Below, piece after piece: positions 14,486 through 23,697 of a DNA stretch of 33,702 bases. A program made the translations under genes and the position numbers. This DNA comes from an uncultured Clostridia bacterium (lineage in GTDB: Bacteria > Bacillota > Clostridia > Christensenellales > Borkfalkiaceae). Below the pieces are notes generated by a model. The model was not told the origin of the DNA, did no database searches, and worked only from the letters and a program-made list of their open reading frames with translations. Location of the stretch: the NCBI GenBank assembly GCA_947630365.1, contig CANRHI010000013.1, positions 1-33,702 of the forward strand. Direction: 5' to 3'. How positions within the stretch are numbered: position 1 is the first letter of the stretch; every line of letters begins with the position of its first letter.

Positions 14486-15612
14486 TACGCTTGACGACGG
14501 CGGGAGAATCGCACGGGAAGGGGCTGTTTGCCATTTTGGAGGGCGTGCCCGCGGGTTTGAAAGTGGATATTTCCGCCATCGACGGGGCGCTTGCCCGCCG
14601 CCAGAGCGGCTACGGAAGGGGCGCGCGGCAGGAGATCGAGAGCGACAAGGTGGAAATTCTCTCGGGCGTGAGAGGCGGCTTCACCCTCGGCAGCCCCATT
14701 GCCCTCGCCGTGTGGAACAAAGACTACGAAAATTGGCGCCCGTACATGGACGCGGAGAATTGCGAAAATGCGCGCGTTCTCACCAAGGTCCGCCCGGGGC
14801 ATGCCGACCTTACGGGCATGGTCAAGTACGGGCACGCGGACGCGCGCAACATTTTGGAGCGCGCCTCGGCGCGGGAGACCGCCGTGCGCGTCGCCGCGGG
14901 GGAGCTGCTGCGCGGGCTCTTGACCGAGCTCGGCGTCTCTGTTACGGGGTACGTCGCCGCGGTCGGGAGCGTGCAGGACCAAGCGCGGTATTCCTTCGAG
15001 GAGATACAGACCCGCCGCTCGCCCGTGCTCGGCATGATGAAGGCGGATTTGGAGCGGAAGGCGTGCGCGCTCATCGACGCCTGCAAAGAGGAGGGGGATA
15101 CCCTCGGCGGCGTCGTCGAACTGCGCGTGCGCGGGCTCAAGGCGGGCTTCGGCAGCTGCATGACCTACCGCGAGAAACTCGACGCGCGCCTCGTCTCCGC
15201 CCTCATGAGCGTGCAGGCGGTGAAGGGCGCGGAAGTGGGGCTCGGCTTTTCGGCGGCACAAAAACGCGGCAGCGAAGTGCACGACGAAATGTATTTGGAA
15301 GGCGGAAAGATCGTGCGAAAGACCAACCGCGCGGGCGGGATCGAAGGGGGCATGTCCAACGGGGAGGAGATCGTCCTCCGCGCCGCCATGAAGCCCATTC
15401 CCACCCTCATGCGGGGGCTCAACACGGTGGACACCGCGGACATGGTACCCGCAAAAGCCGCCGCGGAGCGCAGCGATGTGTGCGCCGTGCTCGCCTTGGA
15501 GACGGTGCTCGAGAGCGTTTTGTGCACCGAGCTTTCTTCCGTCGCGGCGGAGAGGTTGGGGGGAGAGAGAATGGACGTTCTTTGCGCCCGCTATGAGGAG
15601 CTTCCATCATGA
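14482..15612 (+). CDS. aroC: Chorismate synthase
   Basis: This enzyme converts EPSP to chorismate using reduced FMN, the last common step of aromatic synthesis. The 376 residues show the family signatures near the N-terminus (TTAGESHG) and the middle (GHADLTGMVKYGHADARNILERASARET), and RAGGIEGGMSNGE near 290. The first catalytic His is in GESHG. It overlaps the patatin gene upstream and aroB downstream, each by four bases (ATGA), and GGAGGGG lies before its start. Its substrate-forming partner, aroA, is not in the window. Confidence 0.97.
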   Translation: MIRLTTAGESHGKGLFAILEGVPAGLKVDISAIDGALARRQSGYGRGARQEIESDKVEILSGVRGGFTLGSPIALAVWNKDYENWRPYMDAENCENARVLTKVRPGHADLTGMVKYGHADARNILERASARETAVRVAAGELLRGLLTELGVSVTGYVAAVGSVQDQARYSFEEIQTRRSPVLGMMKADLERKACALIDACKEEGDTLGGVVELRVRGLKAGFGSCMTYREKLDARLVSALMSVQAVKGAEVGLGFSAAQKRGSEVHDEMYLEGGKIVRKTNRAGGIEGGMSNGEEIVLRAAMKPIPTLMRGLNTVDTADMVPAKAAAERSDVCAVLALETVLESVLCTELSSVAAERLGGERMDVLCARYEELPS

Positions 15613-16676
15613 AAACCATTCACATTCGCATCAAGGGAACGGGCGAGAAGAGCACCGTCGTGTGCAGAAAGCGCGCCTTCGAAGAGGGCATTCCGAAGTA
15701 CCTTTCCGAGACGAAAAAGCGCGCCTTCGTGTTCACGGACGACAATGTGTATCGCCTCTACAAGCGGCGCATCGCCGAAGTGTTCGGGGAAGCCCGCATC
15801 CACGTCATGCCCGCGGGGGAGAAGTACAAGACGACGGACACCCTCTTCGCCCTCATCGACGCGATGGCGAGAGAACGCCTTCACCGCGGGGACGCGCTCA
15901 TTGCGCTCGGCGGCGGCGTAGTGGGGGACATCGGCGGGCTCGCCGCCGCGCTCTACATGCGGGGCATCTCCTGCGTGCAGGTGCCCACGACGCTCCTTGC
16001 GCAGGTGGACAGCTCGGTCGGGGGAAAGACGGCGGTGGACTTTGCGGGGGTGAAAAACCTCGTCGGGGTCATCCGCCAGCCCGAGCTCGCGCTCGCCGAT
16101 CCGACCTTTTTCGAGACCCTTCCCCCGCGCGAGATCGACTGCGGGCTGGGGGAGATCGTCAAGCACGGCGCCCTCGACGGGGAGCTGTTCGACCTCCTTT
16201 GGGACAATCGGAATTTCCTCACCGACCTCGACTTTCTCTCTGAGATCGTGCCGAAGAACATCGCCTTCAAGGCGGACATCGTCTCCAAGGACCCGCACGA
16301 GAATTCCCTCCGCAAGTGCCTGAACCTCGGGCATACTACGGGGCACGCGCTGGAGCTGTACGACGGCACCCTCTCCCACGGGGAGTATGTGCTCATCGGC
16401 TCCATCTACGAGGCACGGCTCGCCGCCCGTCTCTTAAAGGAGAGCGACAAGGCGTATCTGGACCGCTTCGAACAGCTCGCCCGCAGCGTCTTGCAGGCGG
16501 ACCCCGCGGCGTTCGACATCGGCGGGGCGGCGGAAAAGGCGCGGCTGGACAAGAAGAACGTCTCGGAGAACGGCATCGTCGTCACCGCCCCCTTAAAGCG
16601 CGGGGAGTACGCTCTTTTGGAGCTTCCGTATGACGACTATGTGCGGGAGCTTCTCACCATTCGGGAGGGATTATGA
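15609..16676 (+). CDS. aroB: 3-dehydroquinate synthase
   Basis: This NAD- and metal-dependent cyclase turns DAHP into 3-dehydroquinate. The 355 residues include the NAD-binding GGGVVGDIGG (about 97-106), the substrate segment PTTLLAQVDSSVGGKTAVD, and the metal ligands expected in GLGEIVKHG (Glu), NLGHTTGHALE (His) and a late His (LSHGEY). It is joined by ATGA overlaps to aroC and aroE, with GAGGAG upstream. Length and motifs are normal. Confidence 0.97.
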   Translation: MKTIHIRIKGTGEKSTVVCRKRAFEEGIPKYLSETKKRAFVFTDDNVYRLYKRRIAEVFGEARIHVMPAGEKYKTTDTLFALIDAMARERLHRGDALIALGGGVVGDIGGLAAALYMRGISCVQVPTTLLAQVDSSVGGKTAVDFAGVKNLVGVIRQPELALADPTFFETLPPREIDCGLGEIVKHGALDGELFDLLWDNRNFLTDLDFLSEIVPKNIAFKADIVSKDPHENSLRKCLNLGHTTGHALELYDGTLSHGEYVLIGSIYEARLAARLLKESDKAYLDRFEQLARSVLQADPAAFDIGGAAEKARLDKKNVSENGIVVTAPLKRGEYALLELPYDDYVRELLTIREGL

Positions 16677-17500
16677 TACATCTCGCCGTTGTGGGGAAGG
16701 ACGTCTCCGCGTCCGACAGCCCCGCCATTCATCGCTACATCTTTTCCCGTCTCGGGCTCAAATGCGAGTACGACAAAATTTCCATTCCGCCGAGCGAATT
16801 TTCCGCGCGGGCGGAGGAGCTCTTTGCCCGCTACGACGGCTTCAATGTGACCATTCCCTTCAAGGGGGAGATCATCCCGTATTTGAAGGAACTGCGCGGG
16901 GACGCGCGCGTTTTCGGCGCCGTGAACACCGTGAAGGCAGGAGAGCGCCTCGGCTTCAATACAGACGGCGAGGGATTTGCCCTCATGCTCGAAAACGGCG
17001 GCTTCGACGTGAAGGATAAGACGGCGCTCGTGCTCGGCGCGGGCGGCGCGGGGAGGAGCGTCATCCACAAGCTCTGCTCCCTCGGGGCGATGGTTTCCGC
17101 CTACGAGAGGAGCGAGGAGCGGCTCTTCGAAGTGTACCGCGAGCTCGGCGGCTTTACCCCGCGGAAGGAGCTCGAGACCGCGCCCTACGACTTCATCTTC
17201 AACTGCACGGGCGTGGGCATGCACGACACGGTGGGAAGGCTCCCCTCCGCCATGCGCAGGGACGGGGAAAGGACGGTGGAGGACTTGGTAGAGCTCTGCG
17301 GGGCGGCGGTCGACCTCATCTATGTGCCCGCCGAGTCCGAATTTCTGCGCGTCGCCAAACGCTACAAAAAGCCCACCATGAACGGCGCGGCGATGCTCTT
17401 CTATCAGGCGTATTTCGCCGACTGCATCTATCTTGCCCGCACGCCGCGGGCGGAGGAGGCAAAGGCGTTGTATTTGGGATATACGGAGGAACGGAAATGA
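16673..17500 (+). CDS. aroE: Shikimate dehydrogenase
   Basis: This enzyme reduces 3-dehydroshikimate to shikimate with NADPH. The 275 residues hold an N-terminal substrate domain with catalytic Lys64 in NVTIPFK and Asp in FNTDGEGF, and a Rossmann domain with GAGGAGRS (about 124-131). The usual GxPxxHSxSP start is altered to GKDVSASDSP; the serines that hold shikimate appear kept, but the motif is divergent. A YdiB/AroE-like side function is possible, yet its place between aroB and aroQ argues for AroE. It overlaps both neighbours by ATGA. Confidence 0.93.
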   Translation: MIHLAVVGKDVSASDSPAIHRYIFSRLGLKCEYDKISIPPSEFSARAEELFARYDGFNVTIPFKGEIIPYLKELRGDARVFGAVNTVKAGERLGFNTDGEGFALMLENGGFDVKDKTALVLGAGGAGRSVIHKLCSLGAMVSAYERSEERLFEVYRELGGFTPRKELETAPYDFIFNCTGVGMHDTVGRLPSAMRRDGERTVEDLVELCGAAVDLIYVPAESEFLRVAKRYKKPTMNGAAMLFYQAYFADCIYLARTPRAEEAKALYLGYTEERK

Positions 17501-17916
17501 AATTTTTGGTTTTGAACGGCGTCAACCTCGCCCTCACGGGGAAGAGGGAAAAGGGCGTGTACGGCGCGGAGAGCCTCGAAGAGATCAACGCGCAAATTGC
17601 TTCTTACATGAAGAAGAAGGGGCACGAGGTAGACTTTGCCCAAAGCGACATCGAGGGCGAGCTTTGCCGCCTTCTGCACGGCGCGGAGGGGTACGACGGG
17701 GTGGTGCTCAACGCGGGCGCCTTCACCCACTATTCCTACGCTATACGGGACGCCATCGCCTCCGTCTCCGTGCCCGTCGTCGAGGTGCACATGTCCAACG
17801 TGCATGCAAGGGAGGAATTCCGCCGCAATTCCGTGCTCACCCCCGTGTGCAAGGGGGAAGTGCTCGGCTTCGGCAAGAACAGCTACATTCTCGCATTGGA
17901 GAGCTTTTTGTTATGA
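17497..17916 (+). CDS. aroQ: 3-dehydroquinate dehydratase, type II
   Basis: Type II dehydroquinase removes water from 3-dehydroquinate by an enolate route and forms dodecamers. The 139 residues carry LNGVNLALTGKRE (with the flexible-loop Arg), catalytic Tyr22 in VYGAES, NAGAFTHYSYAIRDA, and EVHMSNVHAREEFR with the catalytic His. It overlaps aroE and aroK by ATGA and has GGAGGAA upstream. Confidence 0.97.
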   Translation: MKFLVLNGVNLALTGKREKGVYGAESLEEINAQIASYMKKKGHEVDFAQSDIEGELCRLLHGAEGYDGVVLNAGAFTHYSYAIRDAIASVSVPVVEVHMSNVHAREEFRRNSVLTPVCKGEVLGFGKNSYILALESFLL

Positions 17917-18419
17917 ATATCGTACTTTGCGGCATGATGGGCGTGGGCAAGACGAGCGTGGGCATCCGCGTCTCGTCGCTCACGGGGAGAAGGTGGTACG
18001 ACACCGATATCATGATCACCGACCGCTTCGGGCGCATCTCGGACATCTTCGAATTTTACGGCGAGGCGCACTTCCGCTCCCTCGAGACGAACATCGTCCG
18101 CGAGCTCTCGGGGCAGGACGGGCTGGTCATCTCCACGGGCGGCGGGCTCGTCTTGAAGCCCGAAAACTGCGAGCTTTTGAAGGAGAACGGCAAGCTGTTC
18201 TTTTTGCGCGCTTCCTTCGAATCGCTCCTTTTGCGCGTGCGCGCCGATGAGACGCGGCCGCTCCTCAAAAACACGGGCAAGACGGCGGAGCGCCTCGGCG
18301 AGCTGCTCTCCCAGCGCACGCCCGTCTACGAGCACGTCGCCGACTATATCGTGGATACGGACGGCAAATCGGTAGAGGACGTGGCGGCGGAGATCGTCGC
18401 CCTCGCGGGGAACGCATGA
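17913..18419 (+). CDS. aroK: Shikimate kinase
   Basis: This enzyme phosphorylates shikimate at the 3-hydroxyl with ATP. The 168 residues contain Walker A GMMGVGKTS (Lys13), the shikimate-binding Asp in YDTDIMI, the FRSLE segment, ISTGGGLVL, and a lid with ADETRPLL. ATG 17913 is chosen because it sits in the ATGA overlap with aroQ; a much longer upstream frame merely shadows aroE and aroQ. The end overlaps the SDR gene by ATGA. Confidence 0.96.
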   Translation: MNIVLCGMMGVGKTSVGIRVSSLTGRRWYDTDIMITDRFGRISDIFEFYGEAHFRSLETNIVRELSGQDGLVISTGGGLVLKPENCELLKENGKLFFLRASFESLLLRVRADETRPLLKNTGKTAERLGELLSQRTPVYEHVADYIVDTDGKSVEDVAAEIVALAGNA

Positions 18420-19108
18420 ACGCCGTCGTCACGGGCGGCACGCGGGGCATCGGGCTCGCCGTGTGCAAGCTGCTCTATGAGGAAGGCTATGCCGTGACCG
18501 CGACCTATTCGGGGGACGAGGAAGCGGCAAAGGCGGCGAGAGAGCTCCTTCCCGCCGTTCACTTCGTCCGCGCGGACGCCGCGAAGGAGGAGGAGATGCA
18601 AGCGCTCCTTTCCCGCTTTTCCCGCATCGACGCGCTCGTGTGCAACGCGGGGGTGGACCTTTTCTCCTTGGTGCAGGATACCTCCGCGGCGGACTTCGCC
18701 CGTGTGATGGATGTCAACGCTGGCGGGGTGTTCTTCACCTGCAAACATGCCGTGAAGAAGATGCTCGGCGGGGGCGCCATCGTCATGGTCTCCTCCGTTT
18801 GGGGGGAAGAGGGCGGCAGCTGCGAGAGCGCGTATTCCATGAGCAAGGGCGCCGTTCTCGCCTTTTCCAAGGCGCTCGCCAAGGAGCTCGCCCCCTCGAA
18901 CATCACCGTCAACTGCGTCTCCCCGGGCGCCATCGACACGGCGATGAACGCAAGGCTTTCTCCCGAAGAGAAAAGAGCGCTCGAGGAGGAGATCCCGCTC
19001 GGGAGGATGGGGACGGCGGAGGAGGTCGCTTCGGCGGTCTTGTTCCTCCTCAAAAACCGCTACATCACGGGGCAGACGCTCGGCGTAAACGGCGGCTGGC
19101 GCATGTGA
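18416..19108 (+). CDS. SDR-family oxidoreductase (FabG-like)
   Basis: A 230-residue classical short-chain dehydrogenase. It has the NAD(P) loop TGGTRGIG (about 6-13), NAG (about 77-79), an active-site Ser in MVSSVWG, YSMSK with the catalytic Tyr and Lys, and a C-terminal ITGQTLGVNGGW close to that of FabG. It is the last gene of the aro operon, joined to aroK by ATGA. FabG-type 3-oxoacyl-ACP reduction is the default guess, but no fab genes are nearby, so a role connected with the shikimate genes cannot be excluded. Confidence 0.9.
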   Translation: MNAVVTGGTRGIGLAVCKLLYEEGYAVTATYSGDEEAAKAARELLPAVHFVRADAAKEEEMQALLSRFSRIDALVCNAGVDLFSLVQDTSAADFARVMDVNAGGVFFTCKHAVKKMLGGGAIVMVSSVWGEEGGSCESAYSMSKGAVLAFSKALAKELAPSNITVNCVSPGAIDTAMNARLSPEEKRALEEEIPLGRMGTAEEVASAVLFLLKNRYITGQTLGVNGGWRM

Positions 19109-19153
19109 AAGCCCCCTTTTTTGCAAAGGAGAGCGGTTTCTGCCAAAATTTTC

Positions 19154-19192
19154 AAAAAAATTTCTCCCGAAAGGAGGAGTTTTTTTGTTTTT
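19154..19192 (+). terminator. Intrinsic terminator of the aro operon, just before dgt
   Basis: Arms 19154-19167 and 19173-19186 pair over 14 bp, two of them G-U, around CGAAA. The 3' arm ends in seven T, followed by G and more T. It begins 46 nt after the SDR stop codon and ends about 15 nt before dgt. The 3' arm includes AAGGAGG, a perfect Shine-Dalgarno sequence, which would be hidden in the stem. Confidence 0.75.
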
Positions 19193-19206
19193 TCCCGAAA
19201 TAACGT

Positions 19207-20196
19207 ATGATGAAAGAAAAGACATTCGAAAAGGAACGGGCGTTTTTGTCGCCCTATGCCAAAAAATCGGAGGAGACCAAGGGCCGCGCCCGCGAGGAGG
19301 AGCCGTGCGAGATGCGCACCGAATTCCAGCGCGACCGCGACCGCATCATCTACTCCAAGGCATTCCTGCGCCTCAAGAACAAGACGCAGGTGTTCTTCGC
19401 GCCCGACGGCGACCACTACATGTCCCGTCTTACGCACACGCTCGACGTATCGCAGATCGCCCGCTCCATCGCGCGGTGCCTCTCCCTCAACGAGGACCTC
19501 ACCGAGGCGATCGCGCTCGGGCACGATTTGGGGCACACCCCCTTCGGGCACATCGGCGAGAGGGTGTTGAATTCCCTCTGCCCCACGGGCTTCCGCCACA
19601 GCGAGCAATCCCTTCGCGTGGTGGACAAGCTCGAAAAGGACGGGAAGGGGTTGAACCTCACCTTCGAGGTGCGGGACGGCATCGTCAACCACACCAAGAG
19701 CGGCAATCCCGCCACGCTCGAGGGCGTCGTCGTCTCGCTTGCCGACCGCATCGCCTACATCAATCACGACATCGAGGACGCCATCCGCGCGGGCGTCATC
19801 TCGGAGAGCGACCTTCCTCCCTCCGTGCAGGTGTTCGGAAAGAGCACGTCCGACCGCATCGGCACCGCCATTTCGGATATCGTCGCCGAATCGGAGGGCA
19901 AGCCGTATGTGCGCATGTCCGCCGAGAAGAAGGAGGCGCTCGAAGATTTGCGCGGATTCATGTTCGAACACGTTTACGAGCATGCGAACAAGCTCATACA
20001 GGAGAGTGCGGAGCGCATGCTGCGCGCCCTCTATACATATTTTACCGAGGCGCCCGAGGAGCTTCCCGCGCTCTACGGCGAGACGGCGAAGGAGGATGTT
20101 CCCCGCGCCGTGTGCGACTATCTTTCCTCCATGTCCGACCGCTACGCCATCGGCGTGTTCAACGGCCTGTTCGTCCCGCGGGAGGGCGTCGTATGA
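19207..20196 (+). CDS. dgt: dGTP triphosphohydrolase-like HD-domain protein
   Basis: A 329-residue HD-domain phosphohydrolase of the dGTPase family, which splits dNTPs into nucleoside and triphosphate. It shows the N-terminal RTEFQRDRDRIIYSKAFLRL, a metal His in SRLTHTLDV, the HD pair in LGHDLGHTPFGH, and a late Asp in LADRIAYINHDIED. The gene leads dnaG and rpoD in many Clostridia, as here. A stop codon at 19201 fixes the start at ATG 19207 or 19210. No Shine-Dalgarno site lies within 25 nt and no clear promoter is visible after the terminator just upstream. Confidence 0.93.
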   Translation: MMKEKTFEKERAFLSPYAKKSEETKGRAREEEPCEMRTEFQRDRDRIIYSKAFLRLKNKTQVFFAPDGDHYMSRLTHTLDVSQIARSIARCLSLNEDLTEAIALGHDLGHTPFGHIGERVLNSLCPTGFRHSEQSLRVVDKLEKDGKGLNLTFEVRDGIVNHTKSGNPATLEGVVVSLADRIAYINHDIEDAIRAGVISESDLPPSVQVFGKSTSDRIGTAISDIVAESEGKPYVRMSAEKKEALEDLRGFMFEHVYEHANKLIQESAERMLRALYTYFTEAPEELPALYGETAKEDVPRAVCDYLSSMSDRYAIGVFNGLFVPREGVV

Positions 20197-21983
20197 GAGA
20201 AAAGGACGAATTCCCCGAATTTATCCGCATTCTCAAGGAGAAGAACGACATCGTGGAGGTCATCGGCTCGTACATCAAGCTCGAGCGGCGGGGGTACAGC
20301 TATTGGGCTTGCTGCCCCTTCCACCACGAGAAAACGCCCTCCTTCTCCGTGAACACGGTGGATAGGTACTACCACTGCTTCGGCTGCGGCGCCTCGGGGG
20401 ACGTCATCGGATTCGTGAAGGAGTACGAGAACGTCGACTTCATGCAGGCGGTGGGCTTGCTCGCCGCGAGGGTGGGGCTGGAAGTCCCCGCGCGGGACGA
20501 CCGCGCCGCCGAGGAGAGCGCTCTCAAAAAGAAGAAGCGGGACCGCCTCTACGCCCTCATGAAGGAAGCCGCGCGCTTTTACCTCGGCAACCTCTATTCG
20601 GGGCGGGCGGGGGAGTATCTCGCCTATTTGGAACAGAGGGGGATCTCTCCCTCCCTCGCGAAGAAATTCGGGCTCGGCGCCTCGCTCGACTACACGGGGC
20701 TCCCTTCCTTTCTCCTCTCCGCAGGCTATACGCCCGAGGAATGCGTGGAGAGCGGCGCCTGCGTGCGCACGGAGGAGGGGCGGCTCATCGACGCGGAGGG
20801 CGGGCGGCTCATCATTCCCATCATCGACCACATGGACGAAGTGGTCGCCTTCGGGGGAAGGGTGCTCGGCAAGACGGACAGGGCAAAGTACAAGAACACG
20901 CGCGAGACCATCCTCTTCAACAAGAGCAAGACGCTGTACAACATCAACCTCGTGAAAAAGGAGAAGCGCACCGCCGCCATTCCCTTCCTCATCATGGTGG
21001 AGGGGTATATGGACGCCATTTCGCTCTACAAGGCGGGATTTAAGAACGTCGTCGCCAGCATGGGGACGTCGCTCACCAAGGAGCAGGCGCGGCTGTGCAG
21101 GAGGTACACCGAGAACGTGTACATAAGCTACGACGGCGACTTCGCGGGGCAGAAGGCGAATTTGCGCGGGCTCGACATTTTGCGGGACGAGGGCGTGAAG
21201 GTGCGCGTCGTGCCCATGCCCGAGGGGCTCGACCCCGACGACGTGATAAAACAGCAGGGCGCGGAGGGGTACTCGCGCTGCCTCGACGCGGCGATGCCGC
21301 TCATCGACTTCCGCATCCTCTCCGTGCAGAGGAAGTACGACATGAAGCGCACGGACGAGGTGCGCGACTTCGTGCGGGAAGCCCTCTCCATCGTGCGGGA
21401 ATCGGGCAGCGCGACCGAGCGGGAGGAGCTATTAAAGCGCATCTCTTCGGTCTCGGGCGTGAGCATCGGCGCCCTCCAGCACGACCTCGAGAGCGCGCCT
21501 TCTCCTCCTCCCCCGCGCGAGGCGGAGGCAAAGGAGAAGGAGGAGCCCGCGGACAAGGAACTGAAGGCGGCGCGCTTTGTGCTCTGCGCCTGCCTCCTCT
21601 CCAAGCCGTATGCGCTCGGCTTCGATTTAAGCTCGGTGAATTTCGAGGACCCGGTGCACAAGGTCATCGCCTCGTATGTGACGGAGGCGAGGAAGCAGGG
21701 CAGGGTGCGGGCGAGCGGAATTTTCGACCTCATCCCCGGGGAGGCGGAGCTCGAGAGCGTGCTCAACCTCGACTTCGGTGACAATCTCGACGGCGCGCAT
21801 GCCGAGCGGTACTTCCGCGACTGCGTTTCGGCATTGCGCCTCGCCGAGCTGAATAAAAAAATAGGACAAGCCAAGGACGGGTACCTTTCGGCGGCGACGG
21901 ACGAAGAGCGCGCCGAGCACCTGAAACGCCTTGGAGAGTACACAAGAATGCGGAAAAGCATCGGAGGCGGAGGAAACATATGA
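20193..21983 (+). CDS. dnaG: DNA primase
   Basis: DnaG makes the RNA primers for replication. The 596 residues comprise the CHC2-type zinc-binding domain (about 37-65: [12 protein letters not shown], then [11 protein letters not shown]), the TOPRIM catalytic core (about 265-345, with VEGYMDAI and the acidic [10 protein letters not shown]), and a helicase-binding C-terminal domain after a proline-rich linker ([15 protein letters not shown]). The start at 20193 is in the ATGA overlap with dgt with GGGAGGG upstream. The same frame stays open back through dgt to 19185, but that is a GC-driven shadow. Confidence 0.97.
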   Translation: MREKDEFPEFIRILKEKNDIVEVIGSYIKLERRGYSYWACCPFHHEKTPSFSVNTVDRYYHCFGCGASGDVIGFVKEYENVDFMQAVGLLAARVGLEVPARDDRAAEESALKKKKRDRLYALMKEAARFYLGNLYSGRAGEYLAYLEQRGISPSLAKKFGLGASLDYTGLPSFLLSAGYTPEECVESGACVRTEEGRLIDAEGGRLIIPIIDHMDEVVAFGGRVLGKTDRAKYKNTRETILFNKSKTLYNINLVKKEKRTAAIPFLIMVEGYMDAISLYKAGFKNVVASMGTSLTKEQARLCRRYTENVYISYDGDFAGQKANLRGLDILRDEGVKVRVVPMPEGLDPDDVIKQQGAEGYSRCLDAAMPLIDFRILSVQRKYDMKRTDEVRDFVREALSIVRESGSATEREELLKRISSVSGVSIGALQHDLESAPSPPPPREAEAKEKEEPADKELKAARFVLCACLLSKPYALGFDLSSVNFEDPVHKVIASYVTEARKQGRVRASGIFDLIPGEAELESVLNLDFGDNLDGAHAERYFRDCVSALRLAELNKKIGQAKDGYLSAATDEERAEHLKRLGEYTRMRKSIGGGGNI

Positions 21984-23035
21984 ATATCAGCGAAGAAAAA
22001 TTGAACGAGCTCATCGAGACCATTGCCGCGGCATACAAAATGCGCGGGAGCATTTCGACGAATGCCCTTTGCGACCTTCTCGAAAAGTACGACCTTTCCC
22101 CTGCGCAGATCGAGCAGGTGTATAAGGCGCTGCCCGAGATGGGGGTCTCCATTTTCGACGAGGACGAGCGCGACAGGGAGCTCTTCGAACAGGCGCTCTC
22201 GGATATCGGGCTCGACGATCCCGTGAAAATGTATTTGAAGGACATCGGCCGCGTTCCCCTTCTCTCGGGGGACGAGGAGATCGAGCTCGCCCGCAGGATG
22301 CAGGAGGGGGACGAGGCGGCAAAGAAGCGCCTTTCGGAGGCAAACCTTCGCCTTGTCGTCTCCATTGCCAAGCGGTATGTGGGCAGAGGCATGCTCTTTT
22401 TGGACCTCATTCAGGAGGGAAATTTGGGGCTCATGAAGGCGGTCGAGAAATTCGACTACCAAAAGGGCTTCAAGTTTTCGACGTATGCGACGTGGTGGAT
22501 CCGCCAGTCCATCACCCGCGCCATTGCAGACCAAGCGCGCACCATCCGCATTCCCGTGCACATGGTGGAGACCATCAACAAGCTCACGCGCGTCTCGCGC
22601 ATGCTCCTTCAGGAGAACGGCAGGGAGCCCTCCCCCGAGGAGATCGCCGAGGCGATGGGGGTGGATGTCGCCAAGGTGCGCGAGATCCAAAAGATCGCCC
22701 AAGACCCCGTCTCCCTCGAAACGCCCATCGGCGAGGAGGAGGATAGCCACCTCGGCGACTTCATCGAGGACGACAAGACGCAGACCCCGGGGGACAGCGT
22801 CGCCTTCATCATGCTAAAGGAGCAGCTCCTCGGCGTGCTGGATACGCTCACCCCCCGCGAGGAGAAGGTGCTGCGCCTCCGCTACGGCATCGACGACGGC
22901 AAGCCCCGCACCCTCGAGGAAGTGGGCAAGGAATTCAACGTGACGAGGGAGCGCATTCGCCAGATCGAGGCAAAGGCGCTCCGAAAACTTCGCCACCCGT
23001 CCCGCTCCAAGAAGCTCAAGGACTTTCTCGAATGA
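21980..23035 (+). CDS. rpoD: Primary RNA polymerase sigma factor (sigma-70 / SigA)
   Basis: The housekeeping sigma factor, 351 residues. A short region 1.1 (1-75) is followed by region 1.2 ([17 protein letters not shown]), region 2 ([15 protein letters not shown] to [15 protein letters not shown]), region 3 and region 4.2 ([20 protein letters not shown]). Regions 2.4 and 4.2 are canonical, in keeping with the TTGACA/TATAAT promoters found across the window. It is translationally coupled to dnaG (ATGA, GGAGGAA upstream) and to trmK. Confidence 0.98.
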   Translation: MNISEEKLNELIETIAAAYKMRGSISTNALCDLLEKYDLSPAQIEQVYKALPEMGVSIFDEDERDRELFEQALSDIGLDDPVKMYLKDIGRVPLLSGDEEIELARRMQEGDEAAKKRLSEANLRLVVSIAKRYVGRGMLFLDLIQEGNLGLMKAVEKFDYQKGFKFSTYATWWIRQSITRAIADQARTIRIPVHMVETINKLTRVSRMLLQENGREPSPEEIAEAMGVDVAKVREIQKIAQDPVSLETPIGEEEDSHLGDFIEDDKTQTPGDSVAFIMLKEQLLGVLDTLTPREEKVLRLRYGIDDGKPRTLEEVGKEFNVTRERIRQIEAKALRKLRHPSRSKKLKDFLE

Positions 23036-23697
23036 AGCAGGGACGCATCGCGCGCATCTGCTCGCTTCTTCCCCCCGCCCGCGTGTATGCGGACGTCGGC
23101 TGCGACCATGGTTACATGGCGGAGTATGTGCTCTCCCACGGGCTGTGCGAGCGCATCTTCGTCACGGATATCCACGAGGGGAGCCTGAAAAAGGCAGAGA
23201 CGCTGCTTGCCAAATATATTGAAAACGGCAGATGCATGCCCGTGCTCTGCGACGGACTTACGGGCGTGCCCGAGCGGTGCGATTTCGTGCTCATCGCGGG
23301 CATGGGTGGGGAGGAGATCGTAAAAATTCTGCAAAACGCGTACATGCCCCCCGCATTTTTGTTCCAACCCATGAAGAATGCGGAAAAACTTCGCGCGTTC
23401 CTCCTCTCCCGCGGGGCGCGCATCACGCTGGATACGACCTTTTCCGAGGAGAAGAAGGGCAAGTTTTACGACCTTCTTTCGGGCTTCGGGGAGGGCGGAG
23501 ACAGCTACACGGACTTCGAGCTGCGCTACGGGCGGGACAATCTGAAGGGCAACCCCGTCTTTTTGGAACGCATGCGGCTCGAGCGCGAAAAACTGCGGGC
23601 GCGTCTCGCCCATGCCAAGGGCGTGAGCCGCGAGGCGTTGCTCGAAAAATATTATGAAACGGAGATGATCTTGGATGCTGCCCAAACAACTGTATGA
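23032..23697 (+). CDS. trmK: tRNA (adenine22-N1)-methyltransferase
   Basis: TrmK methylates N1 of A22 in tRNA using SAM. The 221 residues begin with [24 protein letters not shown], the SAM-binding motif I of this family, followed by [13 protein letters not shown] and [16 protein letters not shown], then a coiled-coil C-terminal part (from about 175). It overlaps rpoD by ATGA and the Nif3-like gene by 23 nt. The order rpoD-trmK-nif3 is shared with Bacillus (sigA-trmK-yqfO). Confidence 0.94.
   Translation: MKQGRIARICSLLPPARVYADVGCDHGYMAEYVLSHGLCERIFVTDIHEGSLKKAETLLAKYIENGRCMPVLCDGLTGVPERCDFVLIAGMGGEEIVKILQNAYMPPAFLFQPMKNAEKLRAFLLSRGARITLDTTFSEEKKGKFYDLLSGFGEGGDSYTDFELRYGRDNLKGNPVFLERMRLEREKLRARLAHAKGVSREALLEKYYETEMILDAAQTTV

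Noticed and set aside
15476..16243. Second-frame protein across the aroC/aroB junction
   Set aside because: Arg/His-rich shadow frame in GC-rich DNA; the aroC and aroB frames are complete and coupled.
19185..20192. Upstream extension of the dnaG frame across dgt
   Set aside because: The first ~330 residues are arginine-rich shadow of the dgt gene; dnaG has a normal start at 20193 in an ATGA overlap.
21128..22750. Long leftward frame opposite dnaG and rpoD
   Set aside because: Antisense shadow of two intact essential genes with canonical motifs; no start signals.
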